A DNA stretch of 10,894 nucleotides from an uncultured Oscillospiraceae bacterium. Lineage in GTDB: Bacteria > Bacillota > Clostridia > UBA1212 > UBA1255. Both the position numbers and the translations under genes were made by a program. The notes under the pieces were generated by a model that was not told the origin of the DNA, searched no databases, and saw only the letters and a program-made list of their open reading frames with translations. This document shows, piece by piece, positions 1 to 7,021 of the stretch; positions within the stretch are counted from its first letter, which is position 1; the number at the start of each line of letters is the position of its first letter. The stretch spans positions 1-10,894 of the forward strand of contig CABQCN010000014.1 in NCBI GenBank assembly GCA_902462635.1. Reading direction: 5' to 3'.

Positions 1-51
1 GTATGCTTCGCGACTCGAACCTGCCGCGGGACGTAATTCATCAAGCTTCAT
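1..51 (-). CDS. rplO: 50S ribosomal protein L15 (uL15), N-terminal fragment
   Basis: Only the first 17 codons lie in the window; the gene continues past the left edge. The visible peptide is MKLDELRPAAGSSREAY, which matches the conserved opening of L15 (MKL-x-EL-x-PA-x-GS). L15 is a late-assembling 50S protein that binds 23S rRNA. A clear ribosome binding site, AGGAGG, sits six bases before the ATG, in the 14-base gap after rpmD. The position directly after rpmD is the usual one in the spc operon, where secY normally comes next. The second half of the visible peptide (SSREAY) differs somewhat from the usual basic GSRKxxxR stretch, but too little is visible to interpret this. Confidence 0.93.
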   Translation of the reverse strand, partial: MKLDELRPAAGSSREAY

Positions 52-65
52 GGAAACACCTCCTG

Positions 66-245
66 TTATATTTCTTCGACTTTGATAAGATGCGCAACCA
101 CTTTGATCATTCCTCTGACCTGAGGGGTGTCATCCCGCTCCACCGAGCTTCCGATCTTTTTGAGACCCAGCGCCTGCACGGTCGCTTTCTGGTTCTGGAT
201 TACGCTGTTCGTACTTCTCGTAAGAGTTATTTTCAATTTTGCCAT
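66..245 (-). CDS. rpmD: 50S ribosomal protein L30 (uL30)
   Basis: A complete 59-residue protein, the normal length for bacterial L30. It begins [20 protein letters not shown] and has the single ferredoxin-like L30 fold pattern: a first strand (KLKITLTRS), a helix ([10 protein letters not shown]), the KKIGSSV turn, the DTPQVRGMI segment and a C-terminal strand (HLIKVEEI). L30 binds 23S rRNA on the 50S subunit. The ATG at 245 follows rpsE by 12 bases, and a purine-rich GGGGGAAG in that gap serves as ribosome binding site. The gene lies in its standard place between rpsE and rplO and is surely co-transcribed with them. Confidence 0.96.
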   Translation of the reverse strand: MAKLKITLTRSTNSVIQNQKATVQALGLKKIGSSVERDDTPQVRGMIKVVAHLIKVEEI

Positions 246-257
246 TGTGCTTCCCCC

Positions 258-758
258 TTATTCAAGTATCTCTTCGACCGTTTTTCCGCGCAGTTTCGCA
301 ACTTTTTCTACGGTCGTAAGCGATGTCAGCGCATCAATCGTAGCGCGTACCATATTGATCGGATTGTTGGAACGAAGCGATTTGGTCCTGATATCCCGAA
401 TTCCGGAAAGCTCGATTACCGCTCTGACAGGGCCGCCTGCGATTACGCCGGTACCTTCGCCCGCCGGCTTCAGGAGAACTTCGCCTGCGCCGAACTTCCC
501 AACGATCTCATGCGGAATCGTCGTACCTACCATCGGAACCGTGATGATGTTTTTCTTCGCATCCTCAACGCCCTTCCGGATGGCTTCCGTCACTTCGGCC
601 GCTTTTCCCAAGCCGACGCCGACCTGACCGTTTTCGTTGCCCACAACCACCAGAGCGCTCCATCTGAAATTACGTCCGCCTTTGACGACTTTCGTAACTT
701 TACCGAGGTTTACGACTTTCTCTTTATATTCTGATGTGTTGGAATTATTATGTTCCAT
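258..758 (-). CDS. rpsE: 30S ribosomal protein S5 (uS5)
   Basis: A complete 166-residue protein of normal S5 length. Residues 11-75 form the N-terminal double-stranded-RNA-binding-like domain ([20 protein letters not shown], then [19 protein letters not shown]). Residues 85-158 form the C-terminal domain with the [20 protein letters not shown] motif. S5 sits near the decoding centre of the 30S subunit and affects accuracy. The loop at residues 26-30 (KGGRN) is the region where changes cause spectinomycin resistance in other bacteria; here it looks like the ordinary family sequence. Residue 33 is Trp, where I expect Phe or Tyr in many relatives. The ATG at 758 is preceded by AAGGAGG with a seven-base spacer. 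It lies 19 bases after rplR. Confidence 0.98.
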   Translation of the reverse strand: MEHNNSNTSEYKEKVVNLGKVTKVVKGGRNFRWSALVVVGNENGQVGVGLGKAAEVTEAIRKGVEDAKKNIITVPMVGTTIPHEIVGKFGAGEVLLKPAGEGTGVIAGGPVRAVIELSGIRDIRTKSLRSNNPINMVRATIDALTSLTTVEKVAKLRGKTVEEILE

Positions 759-777
759 AGTTTATCCTCCTTACGCC

Positions 778-1146
778 TTAGAAGTTGAGGCCCGCTTCAC
801 GAGCTGCATCAGCAAGTTCTTTGATTCTTCCGTGGTATACGTAACCGCCGCGGTCAAATACTACCGTTGTGATTCCTGCAGCCAGTGCTTTTTCGGCAAC
901 GAGCTTGCCAACTTCTTTTGCTGCTTCCACATTTCCGCCGAATCCGATTTTATCTTTGACGGCCTGATCCAGCGTAGACGCAGACACCAGCGTATTCCCC
1001 GTCGTATCGTCTATTACCTGCGCATAGATGTTGGAAAGGCTTCTGAATACGTTCAACCTCGGGCGTTCAGGTGTTCCGCTGATATGCTTTCTGACACGAA
1101 GGTGCCTTCTCTGACGAATTTGATTTTTACTTAACTTTTTTGCCAT
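778..1146 (-). CDS. rplR: 50S ribosomal protein L18 (uL18)
   Basis: A complete 122-residue L18. The basic N-terminus ([20 protein letters not shown]) and the signature [24 protein letters not shown] at about residues 24-47 are clear. So is the C-terminal [26 protein letters not shown] block at residues 95-121. L18 binds 5S rRNA, together with L5 encoded nearby, and helps place it in the central protuberance of the 50S subunit. The ATG at 1146 has a GGGAG ribosome binding site nine bases upstream, weaker than that of most neighbours. It follows rplF by 18 bases and precedes rpsE by 19. Confidence 0.98.
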   Translation of the reverse strand: MAKKLSKNQIRQRRHLRVRKHISGTPERPRLNVFRSLSNIYAQVIDDTTGNTLVSASTLDQAVKDKIGFGGNVEAAKEVGKLVAEKALAAGITTVVFDRGGYVYHGRIKELADAAREAGLNF

Positions 1147-1164
1147 ATTGCGTCACTCCCTTTC

Positions 1165-1716
1165 TTATTTTTTGCCGGCGCCGCCGGTCTTGCCTTCTTT
1201 GCGCCGAATGACTTCATCGACGTATTTGATGCCCTTGCCCTTATAAGGCTCCGGAGGCTTCTTGCCTCTTACTTTTGCCGCAAATTCTCCGACCATTTGT
1301 TTATTGGTTCCTTTTATGATGATTTTATTCTGGGCGGGAACTTCGATCGTGATGCCCTCCGGGGGGTCCATGTTGATCTGATGTGAAAAACCGACGTTTA
1401 ATACGAGCGTTTTTCCCTGCAGAGCGGCTCTGTAACCGACACCGTTGATTTCAAGCTCCTTCGCATACCCTTTCGTTACGCCGTCTACCATATTCTGGAT
1501 CAACGACCTCGTCAGGCCGTGAAGGGAACGGTCCTGCTTCTCATCGGACTTCCTTGTGACAAGGATCGTTCCATCTTCGATGGCGATATCGATTCTCGGA
1601 TTGAACTGCTCCGTAAGGATCCCTTTCGGACCCTTTACCTGTAATTTATGATCGTCTAAAAGCTCTACCGTTACGCCTTCCGATATCACTACAGGTTTTT
1701 TACCTATTCTGGACAT
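1165..1716 (-). CDS. rplF: 50S ribosomal protein L6 (uL6)
   Basis: A complete protein of 183 residues, close to the family norm of about 177-180. It begins MSRIGKKPVVISEGV, the standard L6 opening. Two repeated L6 domains cover roughly residues 11-82 and 83-170, and the second ends in the family signature PEPYKGKGIKY (residues 155-165). The last dozen residues are a basic, glycine-rich tail. L6 lies near the factor-binding site of the 50S subunit. The ATG at 1716 is chosen because GGAGG sits eight bases before it. An in-frame TTG at 1731 lies upstream of that site and would add five unconserved residues. The 63-base gap before the gene is unusually long for this operon and contains a hairpin. 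Confidence 0.97.
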   Translation of the reverse strand: MSRIGKKPVVISEGVTVELLDDHKLQVKGPKGILTEQFNPRIDIAIEDGTILVTRKSDEKQDRSLHGLTRSLIQNMVDGVTKGYAKELEINGVGYRAALQGKTLVLNVGFSHQINMDPPEGITIEVPAQNKIIIKGTNKQMVGEFAAKVRGKKPPEPYKGKGIKYVDEVIRRKEGKTGGAGKK

Positions 1717-1729
1717 TAAAATTTCCTCC

Positions 1730-1767
1730 AATCTTAAGATTCCGTACCGCTTTTTATAAAGCCGTAC
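1730..1767 (-). promoter_or_regulatory. Intergenic RNA hairpin between rpsH and rplF
   Basis: In the mRNA sense the spacer holds GTACGGCTTT, the loop ATAA, then AAAGCGGTAC (1744-1767). This forms nine pairs of a possible ten, with one G-G mismatch. Just downstream is a perfect 12-base palindrome, AATCTTAAGATT (1730-1741), which touches the rplF ribosome binding site at 1725-1729. There is no U-run after the hairpin, so it is not a terminator. It could be a processing or mRNA-stability element, or a site that modulates rplF translation. The structure is seen in the sequence; any function is inferred. Confidence 0.45.
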
Positions 1768-1779
1768 TTTTCAGATCTA

Positions 1780-2178
1780 TTACCAAATGTAAGCCATTAC
1801 TTCTCCGCCGATGCCCAGCTTTCTCGCTTTTTTATCGGTCATAATGCCATTTGAAGTCGATATGATCGCCACGCCGAGACCTCCCAGGACTTTCGGGAGT
1901 TCATCTTTCGAGGCATAAACCCGAAGGCCGGGTTTCGAAATTCTTTTGATCCCCGAGATTACAGGTTTCTTGTTTTCCGTATACTTTAAATACAACCTGA
2001 TCACGCCTTGTTTTCCGTCGTCGATCGTCTGTACTTCTTTCACGTATCCTTCATCTGCCAAAATCCGGGCAATCGCGCTTTTCACATTTGAAGCGGGTAC
2101 ATCGACCGTTTCCTGCTTTGCTGTTCCCGCGTTTCTTATACGTGTCAACATATCAGCTATAACGTCAGTAATTTGCAT
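1780..2178 (-). CDS. rpsH: 30S ribosomal protein S8 (uS8)
   Basis: A complete 132-residue S8, the normal length. It starts [17 protein letters not shown], a typical opening (commonly [17 protein letters not shown]). The conserved C-terminal block [22 protein letters not shown] (residues 111-132) includes the RNA-binding STSNGIMTD loop at about 107-115. S8 binds helix 21 of 16S rRNA and is a primary 30S assembly protein. In Escherichia coli it also represses the spc operon by binding its mRNA near rplE. I did not find an obvious copy of that site here. The gene follows rpsZ by 26 bases with an AGGAGG ribosome binding site. Confidence 0.98.
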   Translation of the reverse strand: MQITDVIADMLTRIRNAGTAKQETVDVPASNVKSAIARILADEGYVKEVQTIDDGKQGVIRLYLKYTENKKPVISGIKRISKPGLRVYASKDELPKVLGGLGVAIISTSNGIMTDKKARKLGIGGEVMAYIW

Positions 2179-2204
2179 TGTGCCAACCTCCTTTTTCTAT
2201 TTCA

Positions 2205-2390
2205 TTACCAGCTGGCTTTTTTCACGCCGGGGATCTGTCCCTTATAAGCCAATTCTCTGAAGCAAATACGGCAGATCCCGTATTTTCTGATATATGCATG
2301 AGGACGTCCGCAGATTTTACATCTGTTATATGCTCTCGTAGAATACTTAGGGGTCCTTTGTTGCTTTATCTTCATTGAAACCTTTGCCAT
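2205..2390 (-). CDS. rpsZ: 30S ribosomal protein S14, zinc-binding type (uS14)
   Basis: A complete 61-residue protein. This is the short, zinc-ribbon form of S14, recognised by two cysteine pairs: C24-x-x-C27 (CKIC) and C40-x-x-C43 (CRIC). The C-terminus [11 protein letters not shown] is the standard ending of this form. S14 binds the head of the 30S subunit and is needed late in its assembly. The zinc-free form is about 89-101 residues, so length and cysteines both settle the type. Many Bacillota keep the zinc form in the spc operon and may have a zinc-free copy elsewhere that is induced by zinc limitation; none is in this window. The ATG at 2390 has AAGGAGG six bases upstream. The gene is sometimes named rpsN. 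Confidence 0.98.
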   Translation of the reverse strand: MAKVSMKIKQQRTPKYSTRAYNRCKICGRPHAYIRKYGICRICFRELAYKGQIPGVKKASW

Positions 2391-2405
2391 GGTCTACCTC
2401 CTTAA

Positions 2406-2945
2406 TTACGAGTCGAAAGGCATACCCATCATTTTGAGCAGCGCTTTTGCTTCTTCGTCTGTTTTTGCAGTTGTCACGAATATGACATCCATGCCTCTTA
2501 CTTTATCGATTTTGTCATATTCGATCTCAGGGAATATGATCTGTTCTCTGATCCCCAGCGCGTAATTTCCCCTTCCGTCGAAAGAATTTCCCGGAATTCC
2601 GTGGAAATCCCTGATTCGCGGCAGCGTAATATTGATGAGTTTATCTGCAAAAGCATACATTTTTAAGCCTCTGAGCGTAACTTTGCATCCGATATTCATC
2701 CCTTCGCGTACTTTAAACGCAGCGACGGATTTTTTGGCTTTCGTTACGATGGGCTTCTGTCCCGTAATCAAAGTAAGATCGCTGATCGCGGATTCGATTG
2801 CTTTCGGATTTTCTTTTACCTCGCCCAGTCCCATGTTGATGACGATCTTCTCAAGCTTCGGTATTTCCATAACACTTTTATACTTGAACTGTTCTTTAAG
2901 CGCAGGTGCTATTTCATTGTTATATTTTTCTTTCAGCCTTAACAT
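2406..2945 (-). CDS. rplE: 50S ribosomal protein L5 (uL5)
   Basis: A complete 179-residue L5, exactly the usual bacterial length. It begins [20 protein letters not shown] and contains the conserved blocks [18 protein letters not shown] (residues 25-42), [20 protein letters not shown] (59-78), and [20 protein letters not shown] (113-132). L5 binds 5S rRNA with L18 in the central protuberance and contacts the P-site tRNA. The ATG at 2945 has GGGAGG six bases upstream, 20 bases after rplX. In Escherichia coli the rplE start region is the target of S8 repression; the sequence here shows only a short, weakly structured leader. Confidence 0.98.
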   Translation of the reverse strand: MLRLKEKYNNEIAPALKEQFKYKSVMEIPKLEKIVINMGLGEVKENPKAIESAISDLTLITGQKPIVTKAKKSVAAFKVREGMNIGCKVTLRGLKMYAFADKLINITLPRIRDFHGIPGNSFDGRGNYALGIREQIIFPEIEYDKIDKVRGMDVIFVTTAKTDEEAKALLKMMGMPFDS

Positions 2946-2965
2946 TTATTAGCCTCCCTTCGAAA

Positions 2966-3340
2966 TCACTTCGTATAATCGGTGGTAGGAATAACAGCGC
3001 CGCAATCTTTTTTCTTGCAAACACGGACTTTGATTTCCTTGCCGTTTTCTTCAATGGTTTTATGACCCGTTCTCGTGGGCTGTCCGCATTTCGGGCAGAC
3101 GACCATAACGTTGGAAACATGGACGGGAGCTTCTTTTTTGATGATTCCGCCCTGTTCCGTACGGCCCTTCGGCTTTTTATGCTTGCTGACCATATTGTAT
3201 CCCTCTACGATTACCTGTTCCTTTTCGGGAAAAACCGCGAGTATCTTTCCGGAAACTGTTTTGGGTTTCCCGTTCTTGTCTTTCTGGCGGCGCGTGTTGA
3301 GAACTACTACCTTGTCGCCTTTTTTTATATTCATACTCAT
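2966..3340 (-). CDS. rplX: 50S ribosomal protein L24 (uL24), with a zinc-ribbon-like C-terminal half
   Basis: A protein of 124 residues, about 20 more than Bacillus subtilis L24. A KOW domain lies at residues 5-40 ([10 protein letters not shown] to GKILAVFPE) and is split by a basic ten-residue-scale insertion, [12 protein letters not shown], in its first loop. The conserved [13 protein letters not shown] and [12 protein letters not shown] blocks follow at residues 45-81. The C-terminal part has four cysteines, C82-x-x-C85 and C108-x4-C113, resembling the zinc ribbon of many bacterial L24 proteins but with a wider second pair. L24 starts 50S assembly and lies at the peptide exit. The ATG at 3340 is chosen because GGAGGG is eight bases upstream; an ATG two codons later (3334) is also possible. 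It lies 16 bases after rplN. Confidence 0.96.
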   Translation of the reverse strand: MSMNIKKGDKVVVLNTRRQKDKNGKPKTVSGKILAVFPEKEQVIVEGYNMVSKHKKPKGRTEQGGIIKKEAPVHVSNVMVVCPKCGQPTRTGHKTIEENGKEIKVRVCKKKDCGAVIPTTDYTK

Positions 3341-3356
3341 ACTATTATCCCTCCGA

Positions 3357-3725
3357 TTAAAGAACTTCGGGAGCAAGCGAAACGATTTTCATGAAATCAT
3401 TTTCTCTCAGCTCTCTCGCTACAGGTCCGAATATACGCGTTCCTCTGGGGTTGAGATCGTCTTTGATCAGAACGGCGGCATTTTCATCAAATCTGATATA
3501 AGTGCCGTCTTCCCGGCGCACGCCCCTTCTCGTACGTACGATTACGCACTTCACGACGTCTCCTTTTTTAACCATACCGCCCGGAGCAGCAGCTTTTACG
3601 GAACAAACGATAATATCACCGATATTGGCATAGCGACGCTTGCTTCCGCCGAGCACTTTAATGCACATCAATTCTTTTGCACCGGTATTGTCTGCTACTT
3701 TGAGTCGAGTTTGTACTTGTACCAT
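3357..3725 (-). CDS. rplN: 50S ribosomal protein L14 (uL14)
   Basis: A complete 122-residue protein, the exact usual length of L14. It opens [20 protein letters not shown], one of the best-conserved ribosomal openings. It carries the [20 protein letters not shown] block (residues 37-56), [20 protein letters not shown] (62-81) and the ending [25 protein letters not shown]14 sits at the subunit interface of the 50S particle, where it touches 16S rRNA in the assembled ribosome, and is the docking site of the silencing factor RsfS in bacteria. The ATG at 3725 has AGGAGG seven bases before it. It lies 21 bases after rpsQ and 16 before rplX. Confidence 0.98.
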   Translation of the reverse strand: MVQVQTRLKVADNTGAKELMCIKVLGGSKRRYANIGDIIVCSVKAAAPGGMVKKGDVVKCVIVRTRRGVRREDGTYIRFDENAAVLIKDDLNPRGTRIFGPVARELRENDFMKIVSLAPEVL

Positions 3726-3746
3726 AACCTTTACCTCCTGTGTGCC

Positions 3747-4004
3747 TTAGCGGGCCTTTTCGATGATCGAAGCAAGTCTCCACCGTTTGTCCTTGCTCAG
3801 AGGTCTCGTTTCCATAACCTCTACGGTGTCTCCCACCTTTGCTTCATTCGCTTCGTCGTGAGCCTTTAATTTATATGTGGTTTTAACGACTTTCTTATAT
3901 AACGGATGCTTGACGCTGTCGACGACCGCAACAACGATGGTCTTATCCATTTTATCGCTTACAACCTTACCAACTCTTGTTTTTCTTAAGTTTCTTTCTG
4001 CCAA
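3747..4004 (-). CDS. rpsQ: 30S ribosomal protein S17 (uS17), TTG start
   Basis: A complete 85-residue S17, the normal length. The sequence [26 protein letters not shown] at the N-terminus and the block [19 protein letters not shown] (residues 33-51) are diagnostic. The OB-fold ends with [22 protein letters not shown]17 binds 16S rRNA early in 30S assembly. The start codon is TTG at 4004: AGGAGG lies nine bases upstream, and the next in-frame ATG (Met19) would remove the conserved first strand. A TTG start is uncommon for such a highly expressed gene and could lower its initiation rate. It lies 26 bases after rpmC and 21 before rplN. Confidence 0.96.
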   Translation of the reverse strand: MAERNLRKTRVGKVVSDKMDKTIVVAVVDSVKHPLYKKVVKTTYKLKAHDEANEAKVGDTVEVMETRPLSKDKRWRLASIIEKAR

Positions 4005-4030
4005 ATTAAACTACCTCCTTCCGAAGCGGA

Positions 4031-4246
4031 TCACTGCTGCTCCGCAGCAAGTTCTTTTGCCCTGATTGCCGTTTTGACTCTCGCGATATCACGTTTTAAG
4101 AACTTCAATTTCATAGGGTTCTCGATCGGACTCGTAGCGTTTTTGAAACGAAGCCGGAAGAGTTCTTCTTTCAAAGACGCTTCTTCTTTTTTTAATTCTT
4201 CAAGCGACATTTTGCTTAAATTTTCGTTGAATTCTTTAGCCTTCAT
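4031..4246 (-). CDS. rpmC: 50S ribosomal protein L29 (uL29)
   Basis: A complete 71-residue protein, within the 60-75 residue range of L29. It is a two-helix hairpin: helix 1 at about residues 3-35 ([20 protein letters not shown] and on), then the conserved [20 protein letters not shown] turn (30-49), then helix 2 with [16 protein letters not shown] (53-68). L29 lies at the edge of the polypeptide exit next to L23. The gene start overlaps the end of rplP by 11 bases, in a different frame, which suggests coupled translation. GGAGGG lies eight bases before the ATG at 4246, inside the rplP coding region. Confidence 0.97.
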   Translation of the reverse strand: MKAKEFNENLSKMSLEELKKEEASLKEELFRLRFKNATSPIENPMKLKFLKRDIARVKTAIRAKELAAEQQ

Positions 4247-4676
4247 CTACAGCACCCTCCGTTTCCGTATGTTCGCGAGCGATTACTTTACACTTTACAG
4301 GAAGTTTGTGCATCGCAAGGCGCAGCGCTTCTCTGCATAATTCTTCGCTGACTCCGGCGACCTCGAACAGGACTCTGCCCGGCTTTACGACGGCTACCCA
4401 ATACTCGGGGGAACCTTTACCGGAACCCATTCGCGTTTCCGCAGGTTTCTTCGTAACCGGTTTATCCGGGAATATTTTAATCCAAACTTTACCGCCTCTT
4501 TTAATGGAACGCGTCAGCGCGATACGGGCCGCTTCGATCTGATTGCTCGTAATCCAGCCGCATTCCGTGGCCTGGAGACCGAATTCACCCTGAGAAACGA
4601 CGTTGCCTCTCATAGCGGTGCCTTTCATTCTGCCTCTCTGCACTTTTCTGTGCTTTACTCTTTTCGGCATCAACAT
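4236..4676 (-). CDS. rplP: 50S ribosomal protein L16 (uL16)
   Basis: A complete 146-residue L16. The opening [19 protein letters not shown] is the standard Bacillota form, which supports the ATG at 4676 over the one at 4670. Conserved blocks are [23 protein letters not shown] (residues 31-53), [28 protein letters not shown] (61-88), and [20 protein letters not shown] (91-110). L16 binds near the A-site and is required late in 50S assembly. The arginine in TRMGSG (residue 82) corresponds to the loop hydroxylated in some bacteria. The start lies two bases after the rpsC stop and uses a GGAG site inside the end of rpsC, so the two genes are probably translationally coupled. The last 11 bases overlap rpmC. 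Confidence 0.98.
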   Translation of the reverse strand: MLMPKRVKHRKVQRGRMKGTAMRGNVVSQGEFGLQATECGWITSNQIEAARIALTRSIKRGGKVWIKIFPDKPVTKKPAETRMGSGKGSPEYWVAVVKPGRVLFEVAGVSEELCREALRLAMHKLPVKCKVIAREHTETEGAVDEG

Positions 4677-4678
4677 AA

Positions 4679-5353
4679 TTACTCTCCGCTCCCTTCTGAA
4701 TTCGCCTTCTGATTGGCTTTAATAGCAGGAAGTACTTCTCCTTTATAAATCCAGACTTTTACGCCGATTTTTCCGTAGGTGGTGTTTGCTTCGGCAAAAC
4801 CGTAATCGATATCGGCCCGCAGCGTCTGCAGGGGAATCGTGCCTTCATGGTAATGCTCGCTGCGTGCGATTTCCGCACCGCCGAGCCGACCGCTGCACGC
4901 CGTTTTGATTCCCAGTGCGCCGGAACGCATCGTCCGCAGCATTACCTGCTTCATGGCTCTGCGGAAGGTGATACGTCTTTCGAGCTGGCTTGCAATATTT
5001 TCTGCGCACAGCTGCGCGTCCATATCCGGGTTCTTGATTTCGAGAACGTTGATCGAAACGATTTTACCCGTCATTTTCTCGAGTTCCGCTTTCAGCTCGT
5101 CTTTAATAGCCCCGTTTTTGCCGATTACGAACCCCGGTTTCGCGGTTTCTATATTGAGAAGCAGCTTATTCGCCGTTCTTTCGATTTTGATTTTGGATAT
5201 GCCGGCGCTGTATAATTTTTTCTTTATATGCACTCTGACTTTATTATCTTCTATGAGATAATCCGCAAAATTCTTTTTGTTCGCATACCATTTGGAATCC
5301 CAATCTTTAATAACTCCGACTCTCAGTCCGTGAGGATTAACTTTTTGTCCCAT
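4679..5353 (-). CDS. rpsC: 30S ribosomal protein S3 (uS3)
   Basis: A complete 224-residue S3. It begins [20 protein letters not shown], the classic opening. Residues 38-108 hold the type II KH domain with the RNA-contacting GFVIGKNG loop at 74-81. The C-terminal domain includes [20 protein letters not shown] and the ending [20 protein letters not shown]3 lies at the mRNA entry channel of the 30S subunit and contributes to the helicase activity that unwinds messages. The ATG at 5353 is preceded by AGGAGG with a six-base spacer. A TTG two codons upstream (5359) touches that site directly and is too close. The gap to rplV is 12 bases. Confidence 0.98.
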   Translation of the reverse strand: MGQKVNPHGLRVGVIKDWDSKWYANKKNFADYLIEDNKVRVHIKKKLYSAGISKIKIERTANKLLLNIETAKPGFVIGKNGAIKDELKAELEKMTGKIVSINVLEIKNPDMDAQLCAENIASQLERRITFRRAMKQVMLRTMRSGALGIKTACSGRLGGAEIARSEHYHEGTIPLQTLRADIDYGFAEANTTYGKIGVKVWIYKGEVLPAIKANQKANSEGSGE

Positions 5354-5365
5354 ATTCAACCTCCT

Positions 5366-5845
5366 CTATTCGTCTCTTTCTTTCAACACTACCGTTATAC
5401 TGCTCGTTCTCTTGTTGATACGCGTTCCGCGTCCTCTTGCGACGGCCCGCATCCTTTTGAGGGTAGGACCCTGGTTCGCATAACAATCAGCGACATAGAG
5501 CTTTTCACTGTCGAGTTCGAAGTTGTTTACGGCATTCGCCTCGGCGGAATGCAGGAGCTTATAAATCAGCTCGGATGCCGCTTTCGGCGTGAATTTTACG
5601 ATCGCGTATGCTTCGGCGAGATCTTTTCCTTTGATCAGATCAAGAACGATCTTGACCTTCCGGGAAGAAATTCTGGCGTTGCTAAGCGTAGCTTTGCCTT
5701 GATCCCTTCCGATCCCCAGCACCTTGCGTTCACGCTTTGAAAGTATAAAAGGCTTCTTGCTTTGACGTGACTGGGAGTTATATTGTTCGATGAGCTCTTC
5801 TCTTCTCGAGAGAAGCTCGGATTCACTCATAATTTTTCGTTCCAA
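5366..5845 (-). CDS. rplV: 50S ribosomal protein L22 (uL22) with a long N-terminal extension and TTG start
   Basis: A 159-residue protein; L22 is usually about 110-118. Residues 55-159 are ordinary L22: SNARISSRKVKIVLDLIKGK, then the globular domain (AASELIYKLLHSAEANAVNN), then the tunnel-lining hairpin at about residues 130-147 (LKRMRAVARGRGTRINKRTS), then the last strand SITVVLKERDE. Residues 1-47 have no counterpart in Escherichia coli L22. They are polar and highly charged, with a likely helix (SESELLSRREELIEQYNSQS) followed by a basic stretch (SKKPFILSKRERK). The start is TTG at 5845, because AGGAGG lies exactly seven bases before it; the ATG at 5830 is 22 bases from that site. L22 helps form the nascent-peptide tunnel and is where some macrolide-resistance changes fall. 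It lies 18 bases after rpsS. Confidence 0.95.
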   Translation of the reverse strand: MERKIMSESELLSRREELIEQYNSQSRQSKKPFILSKRERKVLGIGRDQGKATLSNARISSRKVKIVLDLIKGKDLAEAYAIVKFTPKAASELIYKLLHSAEANAVNNFELDSEKLYVADCYANQGPTLKRMRAVARGRGTRINKRTSSITVVLKERDE

Positions 5846-5863
5846 AGAAATTCCTCCTTTTCA

Positions 5864-6151
5864 TCAGCGCTTGACAGAGCTGGATTTTTCACTCTTGTTC
5901 ACATGACCTCTGTAAGTTCTCGTAGGAGCAAATTCACCGAGCTTGTGCCCGACCATTTCTTCCGTAACGTATACCGGCACATGTTTTCTGCCGTCGTGTA
6001 CCGCGATCGTATGACCGACCATCTGCGGAAAAATCGTCGATGCCCTGGACCATGTTTTTATAACGATTTTTTCATTTTTCTCGTTCATAGCTTCGATTCT
6101 CTTTAAAAGCCTTTCTTGGACGAAAGGGCCTTTTTTCACTGATCTACTCAT
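5864..6151 (-). CDS. rpsS: 30S ribosomal protein S19 (uS19)
   Basis: A complete 95-residue protein, the usual length. It opens [20 protein letters not shown] and carries the family signature [40 protein letters not shown] at residues 44-83, in pieces that are all intact. S19 binds the head of the 30S subunit with S13 and contacts the A-site finger of the large subunit. The ATG at 6151 has AAGGAGG seven bases upstream, within the 18-base gap after rplB. The order rplB-rpsS-rplV-rpsC is the standard S10 operon order. Confidence 0.98.
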   Translation of the reverse strand: MSRSVKKGPFVQERLLKRIEAMNEKNEKIVIKTWSRASTIFPQMVGHTIAVHDGRKHVPVYVTEEMVGHKLGEFAPTRTYRGHVNKSEKSSSVKR

Positions 6152-6169
6152 GTTGCAACCTCCTTGCGA

Positions 6170-7003
6170 TTACTTGCGGTTTCTTCTTCTGACGATATAC
6201 TTGTCGGAAGCTTTGTTTTTCTTTCTTGTCTTATATCCGAGAGTCGGTTTCCCCCAAGGAGTAACAGGACTCGGCATACCGACAGGAGATTTGCCTTCGC
6301 CGCCGCCGTGCGGGTGGTCGCAGGGGTTCATCACAACGCCGCGGACCGTAGGGCGGATCCCCATCCATCTCTTGCGTCCCGCTTTTCCCAGGGAGATATT
6401 CTCATGATCGAGATTTCCTACCTGGCCGATCGTCGCTTTACAGAGGATCGGAATCATACGGACTTCTCCGGAACCGAGGCGGATTTGGGCATAACCGTTT
6501 TCTTTCGCCATGAGCTGCGCGGAAGCTCCCGCAGATCTTACGAGCTGCGCGCCCTTCCCGGGCTTCATTTCGATGTTGTGGATTACCGTACCGACCGGAA
6601 TATCGGCAAGTGCGAGCGCATTTCCCGGTAAAATGTCGGCTTCAGGTCCGGATACGATCGTATGTCCTACCTTGAGTCCGTCGGGATGGAGAATATATCT
6701 CTTTTCGCCGTCTGCATACACCAGAAGCGCGATATTCGCAGACCTGTTCGGATCGTATTCGATAGAAGCAACTTTTGCCGGAATTCCGTCTTTCTCCCTT
6801 TTAAAATCGATCATTCTGTACTGTCTCTTCGCCCCGCCGCCGCGATGACGCACCGTAATTCTTCCGTAGGAGTTTCTTCCGGAATTCTTTTTCGCAGGAG
6901 CCATCAAGGTTTTGATTTCGCTTTTCCCCGTGATCTCCTCGAAGGTGGATACTGTCATCGATCTTCTTGAAGGGGTTGTTGGATTATACTTTTTTATAGC
7001 CAT
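6170..7003 (-). CDS. rplB: 50S ribosomal protein L2 (uL2)
   Basis: A complete 277-residue L2, the normal length. It starts [20 protein letters not shown]. The N-terminal OB domain (about 40-120) includes [20 protein letters not shown], the SH3-like domain (about 125-195) includes [18 protein letters not shown], and the C-terminal rRNA-binding block has [13 protein letters not shown]. His230 corresponds to the conserved histidine (229 in Escherichia coli) near the peptidyl-transferase centre. One small difference from many relatives is [11 protein letters not shown] where GRKSPxTPWGK is common. L2 is needed for subunit joining. AGGAGG lies eight bases before the ATG at 7003, and the gap after rplW is 18 bases. 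Confidence 0.98.
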   Translation of the reverse strand: MAIKKYNPTTPSRRSMTVSTFEEITGKSEIKTLMAPAKKNSGRNSYGRITVRHRGGGAKRQYRMIDFKREKDGIPAKVASIEYDPNRSANIALLVYADGEKRYILHPDGLKVGHTIVSGPEADILPGNALALADIPVGTVIHNIEMKPGKGAQLVRSAGASAQLMAKENGYAQIRLGSGEVRMIPILCKATIGQVGNLDHENISLGKAGRKRWMGIRPTVRGVVMNPCDHPHGGGEGKSPVGMPSPVTPWGKPTLGYKTRKKNKASDKYIVRRRNRK

Positions 7004-7021
7004 TTTCCTGTCCTCCTACAC

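Noticed and set aside
3..734. Long plus-strand open frame opposite rplO, rpmD and rpsE
   Set aside because: It is antisense to well-conserved ribosomal genes, has no family resemblance and is explained by codon usage of the real genes.
3341..3376. Upstream TTG at 3376 as the rplX start
   Set aside because: It lies within rplN, lacks a ribosome binding site and adds unconserved residues; GGAGGG fits the ATG at 3340.
3075..3869. Plus-strand open frame of 264 codons opposite rplX, rplN and rpsQ
   Set aside because: Antisense shadow; the minus-strand genes are unmistakable.
5354..5359. TTG at 5359 as the rpsC start
   Set aside because: It touches the AGGAGG site directly; the ATG at 5353 has a six-base spacer and gives the standard MGQKVNPHG opening.
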